Shown: positions 9,477 through 17,562 of the stretch, in pieces
Numbering within the stretch: position 1 is the first letter of the stretch
Layout: every line of letters starts with the position of its first letter
Assembly (NCBI GenBank): GCA_963750495.1
Contig: CAVVQV010000017.1
Location: 62,001-126,000 of the forward strand
DNA from: JANLYC01 sp963750495
Lineage (GTDB): Bacteria; Actinomycetota; Actinomycetes; Propionibacteriales; Nocardioidaceae
DNA length: 64,000 nucleotides
Direction: 5' to 3'
Translations under genes and position numbers: made by a program
Notes under the pieces: model-generated
Told to the model about the DNA's origin: nothing
Databases searched by the model: none
Seen by the model: the letters and a program-made list of their open reading frames with translations, nothing else

Positions 9477-10675
9477 TGCGCATCGACGTGGTGTCGATCT
9501 TCCCCGACTACCTCGCTCCACTCCAGCTCTCGTTGCTCGGCAGGGCCCGCGACGCGGGACTGGTCGACCTGCGCACCCACGACCTGCGCCGGTGGACGCA
9601 CGACCGTCACCACACCGTCGACGACACCCCGTACGGCGGTGGCGCCGGGATGGTGATGAAGCCCGAGCCATGGGGCGAGGCGCTCGACGAGATCCTCGAG
9701 TCAGACCCCGGACTCGCCCCGGTGATCGTGGTGCCCTCGCCCTCAGGGGTGAAGCTCGACCAGTCGCTCGCCGCGACGCTGAGTACGGAGAAGTGGCTGG
9801 TGTTCGCCTGCGGTCGTTACGAGGGCATCGACCAGCGCGTGATCGACCACTACGCGTCGCGGGGTCGCGTCCGCGAGGTCAGTCTCGCCGACGTGGTGCT
9901 CAACGGTGGTGAGGTTGCGACCATGGCCATCATCGAGGCCGTCGTCCGGCTGTTGCCCGGCTTCGTGGGCAACCCGGAGTCGCTCGCCGAGGAGTCGCAC
10001 CACACGGGGAGCGGGGGCTTGCTCGAATATCCGGTCTACACCAAACCGGCGACCTGGCGCGGCCGCGACGTGCCCGACGTGCTGCTGTCGGGCCACCACG
10101 GCAACATCGCGGCCTGGCGGCGTGAGCAGGCGGCCCGTCGTACGGTCGAGCGACGACCCGACCTGCTGCCGCCCACGGCGCTCCCGGGTTCGGGGGACGG
10201 CGCCGGGCCGTGGGGTGCCCTCGACCTGCGCCTGGCCGTACCTGCTGATGCAGCGCAGCTCCTGACGCTGCAGCGAGCCTGCTGGGTCACCGAGGCGCAG
10301 GACAATGACATGCCGTTCCTGCCGGCCCTGACCGAGTCTCTCGACGATGTCGTCGAAGGACTGCGCCGCTGGGTCACCTGGATGGTGTGGGCCGGTCCTC
10401 GCCTGGTCGGGTCGGTGCGCGCGCGGCAGGCAGGTCAGACCTGGGAGATCGGCCGGCTGATGGTGGCCGAGGACTTGCGAGGACGCGGGCTGGGGCGGGC
10501 GCTGCTCGAGCACATCGAGGAGACGGCTCCGGACGACGTCGCCGAGTTCACCCTGTTCACGGGCGCCAAGAGCGTCGGCAACCTGCGTCGCTACCGCAAG
10601 GCCGGCTACCGGGCTTCGGCCGCGGACGAGCCCGGTGTGGTCCGTCTCACGAAAGCGCGGCGCGCTCACTCCTGA
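9476..10675 (+). CDS. trmD: tRNA (guanine37-N1)-methyltransferase TrmD fused to a GNAT acetyltransferase domain
   Basis: This 399-residue protein begins at ATG 9476. Residues 1 to about 230 are TrmD, a SPOUT-fold enzyme making m1G37 in tRNA to prevent frameshifting. Seen are RIDVVSIFPDYL, the trefoil-knot sequence FACGRYEGIDQRVIDHY, EVSLADVVLNGGE and the C-terminal PDVLLSGHHGNIAAWRR. Residues about 240-399 form a GNAT domain with the acetyl-CoA loop EDLRGRGLGRALLEH and the final NLRRYRKAGYR. The fusion is continuous with no stop and no frame break. The acetyl acceptor is unknown. The usual TrmD length is about 230-270 residues. Confidence 0.93.
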   Translation: MRIDVVSIFPDYLAPLQLSLLGRARDAGLVDLRTHDLRRWTHDRHHTVDDTPYGGGAGMVMKPEPWGEALDEILESDPGLAPVIVVPSPSGVKLDQSLAATLSTEKWLVFACGRYEGIDQRVIDHYASRGRVREVSLADVVLNGGEVATMAIIEAVVRLLPGFVGNPESLAEESHHTGSGGLLEYPVYTKPATWRGRDVPDVLLSGHHGNIAAWRREQAARRTVERRPDLLPPTALPGSGDGAGPWGALDLRLAVPADAAQLLTLQRACWVTEAQDNDMPFLPALTESLDDVVEGLRRWVTWMVWAGPRLVGSVRARQAGQTWEIGRLMVAEDLRGRGLGRALLEHIEETAPDDVAEFTLFTGAKSVGNLRRYRKAGYRASAADEPGVVRLTKARRAHS

Positions 10676-10708
10676 CCGTTCGTCCGATTTCTCTCCACGG
10701 CGCGGCCT

Positions 10709-10718
10709 GTGGCAGACT
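10709..10718 (+). promoter_or_regulatory. candidate rplS promoter -10 box
   Basis: GTGGCAGACT here differs at one position from GTGGCAGAAT upstream of rpsP (7833-7842). It stands 159 bases before the rplS start, outside the trmD coding sequence. I take CAGACT as a probable -10 hexamer. No clear -35 was found. Confidence 0.3.
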
Positions 10719-10742
10719 TGGGGGTCGGCGTCACGCGCGTCC

Positions 10743-10766
10743 GGTCCAGGCTGCAGAGCCCGGACC
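10743..10766 (+). promoter_or_regulatory. hairpin in the rplS leader
   Basis: The arms are GGTCC-a-GGCT and AGCC-c-GGACC around a GCAG tetraloop: nine pairs with one A/C mismatch. It lies between trmD and rplS and downstream of the candidate promoter, so it would be in the rplS leader. It could be a terminator of the upstream operon, an L19-responsive leader, or an mRNA-stabilising stem. No U tract follows. Confidence 0.4.
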
Positions 10767-10877
10767 AAGCCCACACTGCCTCAGGGGTTCGGGCTGGCTG
10801 GCGCGAGCCGCCCCGATGACCTGCAACTCTTGACTCCGCGTGAGTGACCTGTGGCACTGACGAGAAAGCGACCCGAC

Positions 10878-11240
10878 ATGACCAACACGATCGACACGCT
10901 GGCCGGTGGCGTCCTGCGCGACGACATCCCAGACTTCCGGGCCGGTGACACCCTCAAGGTGCACGTCAAGGTCGTCGAGGGCAACCGCTCACGGATCCAG
11001 ATCTTCCAGGGGGTCTGCATCCGGATCCAGGGCTCCGGCGTCGGTCGCACCTTCACGGTGCGCAAGGTCAGCTTCGGAGTCGGCGTCGAGCGCACATTCC
11101 CGCTGCACACGCCGATCATCGACAAAATCGAGGTCGTGACCCGCGGCGACGTCCGCCGGGCCAAGCTCTACTACCTGCGGAACCTGCGCGGCAAGGCTGC
11201 CAAGATCAAGGAGCGCCGCGACGCCCCCGTCGCCCGCTGA
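10878..11240 (+). CDS. rplS: 50S ribosomal protein L19
   Basis: The 120-residue bL19 carries the signatures FRAGDTLKVHVKVVEGNRSR, IQIFQGVCIRIQG and KIKERRDAPVAR. It sits at the 30S-50S interface. I chose ATG 10878 (MTNTIDTL) over GTG 10851 because family members begin close to this point and a GAGAAAG sequence lies just upstream. It is preceded by a 200-base leader with a hairpin and followed by lepB after 58 bases. Confidence 0.95.
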   Translation: MTNTIDTLAGGVLRDDIPDFRAGDTLKVHVKVVEGNRSRIQIFQGVCIRIQGSGVGRTFTVRKVSFGVGVERTFPLHTPIIDKIEVVTRGDVRRAKLYYLRNLRGKAAKIKERRDAPVAR

Positions 11241-11298
11241 GGCAGGGTGTTGTCCTGAACGACGCTCAGCGGATCTCCCGCTGCGTTAGGCTCAGGAA

Positions 11299-12228
11299 GT
11301 GAATCCGGTTCCCCCCGAGGGTCCTGCGCCGGCCACGGAGTCGGACGTCGACCACGCTGGACCGGGATCCGATGACGTCGCGGTGCCGCTGGCTGCTGAG
11401 CCTCCCGCTGACCAACCAACGCCGCACCGGCCGCGCATTCACCGACCCGGGCGCCGCAAGGCCACCACTCCGCGCAAGAACCTGGCCCTGTGGCAGGAGT
11501 CGGTCATCCTGGTCGGGACAGCCCTGATCCTGGCCCTGCTCATCAAGACGTTCTTCGTCCAGGCCTTTTACATCCCGTCCGGGTCCATGCGCGACACGCT
11601 GCGCGTCAACGACCGGATTCTCGTCGAGAAGTGGTCGTACTGGTTCGGCGGCGACGTCCAGCGCGGCGACATCGTCGTGTTCGACGACCCGGCCAACTGG
11701 TTGGGTGAGGAAGACGTGCGCACCTCGACCGGGCCGGTCAGCAAGGTGCTGTCCACCGTCGGTCTGTATCCGACCGGCGGACATCTCGTGAAGCGCGTGA
11801 TCGGCGTGGGCGGTGACGAGATCGCCTGCGTCGACGGCGCAGTACAGGTCAACGGGATTCCCCTGCAGGAGTCCTCGTACGTCACGCTGCCCACCAAGGC
11901 GTGCACGAGCGCGTTCGACGTCACGGTTCCCCAGGACCGGTTGTGGGTCATGGGCGACAATCGCGACCACTCAGCCGACTCGCGGGTCCACACGGGTGAC
12001 CCCGGTGGCGGCTTCATCCCGGTCAACGACGTCGTCGGCAAAGTTTTCGTCGTCGTCTGGCCGCTTGACCACTGGACGTTCCTGCACCGTCCGGGGACCT
12101 TCTCCGACCCGGCGCTCGACCAGGCGGCGGGTCTCGTGTCAGCTTCTGCACCCCTCGGGCTAGCGTTGCTCGGGTGCGGGCCGTTGGTCCGCCGCATCCG
12201 ACGACGACCCACCAGAACCGAGGACTGA
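11299..12228 (+). CDS. lepB: type I signal peptidase (first of tandem pair)
   Basis: This 309-residue protein starts at GTG 11299. It has a Pro-rich cytoplasmic N-terminus of about 60 residues, a membrane helix at about 66-86, and the catalytic domain outside. The serine of PSGSM (Ser96) and the general-base lysine of HLVKRVIG (Lys165) are present, as are the conserved RGDIVVF and MGDNRDHSADSR boxes. A second hydrophobic segment near the C-terminus (LGLALLGCGPLV) may re-enter the membrane, as in many actinobacterial LepB. It cleaves signal peptides of Sec and Tat substrates. Its stop overlaps the next lepB start by one base. Confidence 0.94.
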   Translation: MNPVPPEGPAPATESDVDHAGPGSDDVAVPLAAEPPADQPTPHRPRIHRPGRRKATTPRKNLALWQESVILVGTALILALLIKTFFVQAFYIPSGSMRDTLRVNDRILVEKWSYWFGGDVQRGDIVVFDDPANWLGEEDVRTSTGPVSKVLSTVGLYPTGGHLVKRVIGVGGDEIACVDGAVQVNGIPLQESSYVTLPTKACTSAFDVTVPQDRLWVMGDNRDHSADSRVHTGDPGGGFIPVNDVVGKVFVVVWPLDHWTFLHRPGTFSDPALDQAAGLVSASAPLGLALLGCGPLVRRIRRRPTRTED

Positions 12229-13154
12229 TGCCCGAGGAGACCACCCGCTCCGGGCCAGAAGCCCCCGAGGCCGTTCCACCCGAGCCCGTTCCAGTCGAGG
12301 GCGAGGCCGTTCCACCCGAGGCGGAGGCCGTTCCACCCGAGGCGGCGGACGGCGAGCGGACCAGTGGTACCGAGGCGAGCGAGGGTGCGTCCGGGCCGGG
12401 TGGCACCGACGTCCCGATCGCCGGTGTGCGGTCACCTGCGAACAGCCCAGCGCGTCGGACCGGACGGTTCGTGCGCGAGCTCGTGATCATCGTCGCGATC
12501 GCGCTGATCGCCTCGGCCCTGTTGCGCGCCTTCGTCGTCCAGGCCTTCTACGTGCCGTCGGGCTCGATGCTGCCCGCCATCCAGCTGCAGGACCGCATCC
12601 TGGTCTCCCGCATCGGAGACGTCGAGCGTGGTGAAGTCGTCGTGTTCGAGGACCCGGGCGGCTGGATCCCGGCCGGGGAGCAGGCGCAACCACCCGGTGC
12701 CATCCACAAGGCCTTCGAGTTCGTGGGCATCCTGCCGGCGTCCGGGCACGAGCATCTCGTGAAACGCGTCATCGGGCTGCCTGGCGACCACGTCGTGTGC
12801 TGTGACGGGGCAGGCAAGCTGACGATCAACGGCACGGCAGTCGACGAGTCCGGTTTCATCGCGCCCGCTACGGGTCGGGCCGACAACGTGTCCTTCGACA
12901 TCGTCGTTCCGCAAGGCCACATGTTCGTGCTGGGTGACAACCGCTACGTCTCGGGCGACTCGAGCCGTCACCTGACCGGCCAGGATGCGTTCGTGCCCAT
13001 GAGCCTCGTCACGGGGCGGGCCTTCGCGGTGATCTGGCCGTTCTCGCATCGCCGCTTCCTGCACATCCCCTCGGCATACGACGACGTCCCAGCCGGGCAG
13101 ACGCCACCGGGCGAGGGTGTGATCAATCCGGTCAAGCCGGATCAGGGACAATGA
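12228..13154 (+). CDS. lepB: type I signal peptidase (second of tandem pair)
   Basis: This 308-residue paralogue of the preceding gene starts at ATG 12228 in a TGATG overlap. The first 75 residues are low-complexity, with repeated EAVPPEA from 18-bp DNA repeats. The membrane helix is at about 84-101, the catalytic serine in PSGSM is Ser113, and the lysine in HLVKRVIG is Lys179. The box LGDNRYVSGDSSRH departs from the usual NSxDSR-like form in the first copy. The two copies differ widely outside the motifs, so they probably have different substrate preferences rather than arising from recent duplication. rnhB follows after seven bases. Confidence 0.93.
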   Translation: MPEETTRSGPEAPEAVPPEPVPVEGEAVPPEAEAVPPEAADGERTSGTEASEGASGPGGTDVPIAGVRSPANSPARRTGRFVRELVIIVAIALIASALLRAFVVQAFYVPSGSMLPAIQLQDRILVSRIGDVERGEVVVFEDPGGWIPAGEQAQPPGAIHKAFEFVGILPASGHEHLVKRVIGLPGDHVVCCDGAGKLTINGTAVDESGFIAPATGRADNVSFDIVVPQGHMFVLGDNRYVSGDSSRHLTGQDAFVPMSLVTGRAFAVIWPFSHRRFLHIPSAYDDVPAGQTPPGEGVINPVKPDQGQ

Positions 13155-13161
13155 TCGAGCA

Positions 13162-13878
13162 ATGAGCCCTCTACCTCGTGGAAGCACCGTCAGACGCGAT
13201 GCCGGGCTGTACGGCTACGAGCGTGCCCTGCGCCGGGCTGGGCTGACGCCGATAGCAGGAGTCGACGAGGCCGGTCGGGGCGCCTGTGCCGGCCCGCTGG
13301 TCGCCGGCGCCGCCATCCTGCCCGACGGAGCACGGGGAATCGTCCCGGGCCTGGCTGATTCCAAGCTGCTCACCGCCAAGGCGCGCGAACGCTGCTACGA
13401 CCAGATCGTCCGCCGTGCCGAGGCGTGGTCTGTGGTCGTGATCGACTCCGCGGAGTGCGACGAGCTCGGCATGCACGTGGCCAACATCGAGGCGTTGCGC
13501 CGTGCGCTGGCCCGACTCGACAGGCGCGCCAGCTACGTCCTGACCGACGGCTTTCCCGTCGACGGTCTCGGCGTACCGGGGCTTGCCGTCTGGAAGGGTG
13601 ACCGGGTGGCCGCGTGCATCGCGGCGGCGAGCGTGCTCGCAAAGGTCACTCGCGACCGCATCATGACGGAGCTGCACGACGTCTACCCGGACTACGACTT
13701 CGCGGTCCACAAGGGGTATGTCACCAAGGAGCACCAGCGGGCGCTGCAGACGCACGGTCCCTGTGCCGAGCACCGGCGCCGTTTCGTGAATGTCAGGCGG
13801 GTCGAGGGCGGCGGCAGTGAGCTCGTCCTGACCGGACAGGAACTCGAGCCGCACGAACAGGTGGAGATGTCGCGATGA
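13162..13878 (+). CDS. rnhB: ribonuclease HII
   Basis: This 238-residue RNase HII removes ribonucleotides and RNA of RNA-DNA hybrids. The metal-binding motif GVDEAGRGACAGPL gives Asp35 and Glu36. Further acidic residues come from LTDGFPVDG and the SVLAKVTRDRIM helix with its conserved Asp. HKGYVTKEHQRALQTHGPC matches the conserved C-terminal block. The length and position after lepB are normal for actinomycetes. It overlaps the next gene by four bases (ATGA). Confidence 0.95.
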   Translation: MSPLPRGSTVRRDAGLYGYERALRRAGLTPIAGVDEAGRGACAGPLVAGAAILPDGARGIVPGLADSKLLTAKARERCYDQIVRRAEAWSVVVIDSAECDELGMHVANIEALRRALARLDRRASYVLTDGFPVDGLGVPGLAVWKGDRVAACIAAASVLAKVTRDRIMTELHDVYPDYDFAVHKGYVTKEHQRALQTHGPCAEHRRRFVNVRRVEGGGSELVLTGQELEPHEQVEMSR

Positions 13879-14183
13879 GTGCTGAAGACCTCGAGAAGTA
13901 CGAGACCGAGATGGAGCTCCATCTCTACCGGGAGTACCGCGACGTGGTCGCGATCTTCAAGTACGTCGTCGAGACCGACCGGCGCTTCTACCTGTGCAAT
14001 GCCGTCGACCTGAAGGTCCGTACCGAGGCCGGCGACGCGTACTTCGAGGTCACGATGTCCGACGCCTGGGTCTGGGACATGTACCGACCGGCCAGGTTCG
14101 CCAAGAACGTCAAGGTGGTGACGTTCAAGGACGTCAACATCGAAGAGCTCGCGAAGTCCGACCTCGAACCGCCCAAGCCCTGA
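13875..14183 (+). CDS. DUF2469 family protein
   Basis: This 102-residue, Glu- and Asp-rich soluble protein begins MSAEDLEKYETEMELHLYRE. It belongs to a family nearly universal in actinobacteria between rnhB and yraN but without known function. Conserved aromatic positions (VETDRRFYLCNAVDL, WVWDMYRPARF) are present and the length is typical. It overlaps rnhB by four bases, so it is likely translated from the same message. Confidence 0.9.
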   Translation: MSAEDLEKYETEMELHLYREYRDVVAIFKYVVETDRRFYLCNAVDLKVRTEAGDAYFEVTMSDAWVWDMYRPARFAKNVKVVTFKDVNIEELAKSDLEPPKP

Positions 14184-14293
14184 CCTGAGCCGGCGTCCAC
14201 AACCCACCCCGTACCAGTCGTCTCTCCACAGCTGCGTCGTCCTCGCCTCGCTGCGCGCCGCCCCACCCTCACGGTGGTCGTGGAGGTGGATCC

Positions 14294-14704
14294 ATGACAA
14301 CGACCCACGCGCAACGCAAAGCCCTCGGTGACTTCGGTGAACGTGTCGCCGCCCGATTTCTGGGCGATCTCGGCATGGTGGTTCTCGACCGCAACTGGCG
14401 ATGCCCTGCGGGGGAGATCGACATCGTGGCGCTCGACCGGCGCGAGCTGGTCATCTGCGAGGTCAAGACCCGCACCAGCCGGCGGTTCGGTACTCCGTTC
14501 GAGGCGATCACCGTCGACAAGTTGGCTCGGCTGCGTCGACTCGGCTACCAGTGGGTCGAGGCCCACGGTGCCCACGGTGCCCACGGTGCCCACGGTGCCC
14601 ACGGTGCCCAGCTGCCTTTCGCCCGGATGCGCGTCGACGTTGTTTGCGTCGACGCGAGCGCGCGCGGCGCCGCATCCATCGAGCACGTGCGGGCGGTGGC
14701 GTGA
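14294..14704 (+). CDS. yraN: YraN family endonuclease-like protein (UPF0102)
   Basis: This 136-residue protein shows the YraN motifs GDFGERVAARFL, NWRCPAGEIDIVA and LVICEVKTR, which form the restriction-endonuclease-like core (Glu, Asp, Glu-x-Lys). The family's cellular role is not settled. Residues 90-104 are five AHG tripeptides encoded by a perfect 9-bp tandem repeat. This repeat lies near a loop before the last strand and is not part of the family core. The preceding 110 bases contain no recognisable promoter. Confidence 0.9.
   Translation: MTTTHAQRKALGDFGERVAARFLGDLGMVVLDRNWRCPAGEIDIVALDRRELVICEVKTRTSRRFGTPFEAITVDKLARLRRLGYQWVEAHGAHGAHGAHGAHGAQLPFARMRVDVVCVDASARGAASIEHVRAVA
14561..14605 (+). 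repeat. 9-bp tandem repeat (GCCCACGGT x5) in yraN
   Basis: Five perfect in-frame copies of GCCCACGGT encode (Ala-His-Gly)5. Copy changes would alter protein length in steps of three residues without a frameshift. Such a repeat is a likely polymorphic site among close relatives. Confidence 0.95.
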
Positions 14705-16276
14705 GTGGCGACCGGCATGACCTACTCCGTCGCGCTCGACGGAGTCACCGGCCGGGTGGTCCCGGTCGAGGCCGACATCAGCGACGGCGTGTCCGGCTGG
14801 TCGCTGTCCGGGATGCCCGATCCCAGCGTGACGACGGCCCGCGACCGCTGTCGAGCGGCCCTGATCAACAGCAGGTTCCGGTGGCCCGACCGACGTCTGA
14901 CGGTCGCTCTCTACCCGCCCGACGTTCCCAAGGTCGGGTCGCACTACGACCTGGCGATCGCGCTCGCACTCCTGGCGGCCGATGGCAGGCTCGCCGCTGA
15001 CTCCCTCCGCGAGACGGCCGTCCTCGGAGAGCTGGGTCTCGACGGGAGGTTGCGCCCGGTGGCCGGCGTTCTCCCCGCAGCCCTGACGTCTGCCGCGGCC
15101 GGACTGTGCCGGATCATCGTCCCGGAGGCAAACGCCAACGAAGCCGGACTGGTTCCCGGGCTGGACGTGACCGCCGTCCGCACCTTGCGCGAGTGCGTGG
15201 CCGTGCTCACCGGCGAGGATCTCGGTGCAGACGACCTGCCACCCATTGCGGAGTTCGAGCCGGCCGGGGCCGACTGGGACGACGTCGACGACCGTGATCT
15301 GGCCGACGTCCGTGGCCAGACCCAGGCGAGGTGGTGCGTTGAGGTGGCCGCCGCCGGAGGACATCATCTATCGCTCGAAGGGCCTCCCGGAGCAGGCAAG
15401 ACGATGCTCGCGGAGCGATTCGCTCCGTTGCTGCCTGACCTGACACTCGGCGCGGCCATCGAGGTGAGCCAGATCCACAGCGTCGCGGGCCTGCTGACCC
15501 GCGAGCGTCCGTTGCTGACGCGTCCGCCGTTCCTCGCCCCGCACCACAACGACACGGTCCCCTCGGTGGTGGGTGGTGGTGCCAAGGTGATCCGCCCGGG
15601 CGCGATCAGCCTGGCGCATCGCGGCGTGCTGTTCCTCGACGAGGCGCCGGAGTTCCGACCGACGGTTCACGACGCCCTCCGGCAACCCTTGGAGAGTGGG
15701 CGTATCTCGATCCGGCGCGCCGAGGGTGCCGCCACCTTCCCGGCCCGCTTCCAATTGATCCTGGCGGCCAATCCCTGCCCCTGCGGCGGCGACACGCTGC
15801 ACAACACCTGTCGGTGCGAGGCGATGAAGCGACGTCGCTACCGGCAACGCATCAGCGGACCAGTCCGCGACCGTATCGACATCGTCCACACCGTGATCCC
15901 GGTGTCTCCTGCCGAGATGCTGCAGCCGATCGGTTGGCGGGGGACGACGGCGGCCGTCAGGGACCGCGTGCTCGCGGCGCGTGAGCGACAGGGCAGACGC
16001 TTCGACGGGATGCCCTGGACGGTCAACGCGGTCGCGCCGGCCGCCGACTTCCGCGGGGTCTGTCCGGTGAGCGACGAAGTCAGCCGGGCGATCGGGGACG
16101 CGGTGGCGAAGGGATACCTCACCCAGCGCGGAGCCGACCGCGTGGTTCGGCTCACCTGGACGCTGGCTGACCTGGCCGGGCTGGACCGACCCGGGCCAGA
16201 GCAGGCACAGGAGGCGTTGCACCTGCGCACCGACGGTGGTGCCGGTGTGTCCTACCGATCGGCGGAGGTGGCCTGA
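14705..16276 (+). CDS. YifB/ComM-family Mg-chelatase-like AAA+ ATPase
   Basis: This 523-residue protein starts at GTG 14705 directly after the yraN stop; ATG 14717 is an alternative. An N-terminal Lon-like S5/ChlI domain (about 1-190) precedes the AAA+ module, with Walker A LEGPPGAGKTMLAERF, Walker B GVLFLDEAPEF and the zinc-binding-like stretch NPCPCGGDTLHNTCRC. The C-terminal domain has the arginine-finger-containing RISGPVRDRIDIV. ComM-type helicases assist branch migration during integration of transforming DNA. Placement between yraN and dprA fits a DNA uptake or processing operon. Confidence 0.92.
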   Translation: MATGMTYSVALDGVTGRVVPVEADISDGVSGWSLSGMPDPSVTTARDRCRAALINSRFRWPDRRLTVALYPPDVPKVGSHYDLAIALALLAADGRLAADSLRETAVLGELGLDGRLRPVAGVLPAALTSAAAGLCRIIVPEANANEAGLVPGLDVTAVRTLRECVAVLTGEDLGADDLPPIAEFEPAGADWDDVDDRDLADVRGQTQARWCVEVAAAGGHHLSLEGPPGAGKTMLAERFAPLLPDLTLGAAIEVSQIHSVAGLLTRERPLLTRPPFLAPHHNDTVPSVVGGGAKVIRPGAISLAHRGVLFLDEAPEFRPTVHDALRQPLESGRISIRRAEGAATFPARFQLILAANPCPCGGDTLHNTCRCEAMKRRRYRQRISGPVRDRIDIVHTVIPVSPAEMLQPIGWRGTTAAVRDRVLAARERQGRRFDGMPWTVNAVAPAADFRGVCPVSDEVSRAIGDAVAKGYLTQRGADRVVRLTWTLADLAGLDRPGPEQAQEALHLRTDGGAGVSYRSAEVA

Positions 16277-16279
16277 GCC

Positions 16280-17494
16280 GTGTCCGATCGCAACGATGCC
16301 ACGGGCGCAACCCTTCGACCCGGCACGGCGGTCCAGGCGCGACCGGTGTCCGCGGTGGAGCGACGCGCTCGGATGGTCTTGAGCCGCGTGGCCGAGCCCG
16401 GTGATGCCGATGCCTGCGCATTGGTGCACGACCACGGTGCCGAACTGCTGGTCGCTCGGCTCGCCGCCGACTCGCTGGACCCGGCCTCCACGAGCAAGCT
16501 CGCGGGCTGGGCGGACCGCCTTCGCGAGCTCGACGTCGACGAGATGGTGACCGCTGGTGACGGCGTCGACGCGCGGTTCGTCTGTCCCGGTGACGCCGAG
16601 TGGCCGACCCAGCTCGAAGACCTCGGCCTGCTCGACGGCGGTCACGGGGATCGTCGCGGCGGCCGACCGTTCGGCCTGTGGATCCGCGGTGCCGGCGATC
16701 TGCACGCGCTCGCCCAGCGGAGCGTCGCCATCGTGGGCGCCCGGGCGGCGACGTCGTACGGAGAGCACGTCGCAGGAGACCTCGCGATCGGCTGCTCCGT
16801 CGAAGGGTGGACGGTGACGTCCGGCGGCGCCTACGGCATCGATGCGGCGGCCCATCGAGGCGCCCTGGCGGCAGACCGCGCCACCATCTGCGTCCTGGCG
16901 GGCGGCATCGACCGGCTGTACCCAGCCGGGCACGCTCCGATGCTGCGGCGCCTCCTCGAGCACGGGTGCCTCGTCAGCGAGGCGGCGCCGGGGTGTGCAC
17001 CTAGCCGGAGCCGGTTCCTCGTCCGCAACCGGCTGATCGCCGCCCTGACGCAGGGCACCGTGGTCGTCGAGGCGGCGCTGCGGAGCGGGTCGCTCAACAC
17101 GGCCCGCTGGGCTGACGACCTGCTGCGTCCGGTGATGGGGGTGCCCGGCCCGGTCACGTCGGCCGCGTCGCGCGGCGTCCATGAGCTCCTGCGCGTCGCC
17201 GCCCTGCTGGTGACAGCTGCTGACGAGATCATCGAACAGCTCTCGCCCGCTGGGACCGGGCTGGCGGTCCGTCGTGAAGACGAGCCCAGACCGGCCGACG
17301 CGCTGAGCCGTGAGACCCGGCAGGTGCTCGATGCCGTACCCAAGCTCGAGGCTGCTTCGAGCGCATCGATTGCCCTGGTCGCCGGGCTGCCCCGGCCCAC
17401 CGTCGTCGAGCGGCTCCGGTGGCTTGCCGAGGCGCAGTGGGTCGACCACACCACCACCGACCGGTGGTGTCAGGCGGCGCTTCCGCCCCGGTGA
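16280..17494 (+). CDS. dprA: DNA-processing protein DprA
   Basis: This 404-residue DprA/Smf starts at GTG 16280, three bases after yifB. The Rossmann-like core reads SVAIVGARAATSYGEHVA, TSGGAYGIDAAAHRGAL and VLAGGIDRLYPAGH, with the conserved SGGAxGID loop that binds single-stranded DNA. A C-terminal winged-helix domain (about 335-404, LVAGLPRPTVVERLRWL) is present. DprA loads RecA on incoming single-stranded DNA. Many actinomycetes keep dprA without known competence, so the local role is inferred. Confidence 0.93.
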   Translation: MSDRNDATGATLRPGTAVQARPVSAVERRARMVLSRVAEPGDADACALVHDHGAELLVARLAADSLDPASTSKLAGWADRLRELDVDEMVTAGDGVDARFVCPGDAEWPTQLEDLGLLDGGHGDRRGGRPFGLWIRGAGDLHALAQRSVAIVGARAATSYGEHVAGDLAIGCSVEGWTVTSGGAYGIDAAAHRGALAADRATICVLAGGIDRLYPAGHAPMLRRLLEHGCLVSEAAPGCAPSRSRFLVRNRLIAALTQGTVVVEAALRSGSLNTARWADDLLRPVMGVPGPVTSAASRGVHELLRVAALLVTAADEIIEQLSPAGTGLAVRREDEPRPADALSRETRQVLDAVPKLEAASSASIALVAGLPRPTVVERLRWLAEAQWVDHTTTDRWCQAALPPR

Positions 17495-17562
17495 CGACAC
17501 GCGTCCCACGGCTGCTGGACGACCTGCCCGGTTTCGTCACCTGCGGCTGACACACTGACGAG

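Noticed and set aside
15368..17509. 713-codon open frame on the minus strand opposite yifB and dprA
   Set aside because: It is a high-GC shadow of two well-supported genes, is rich in Arg, Gly and Pro, and has no family motifs.
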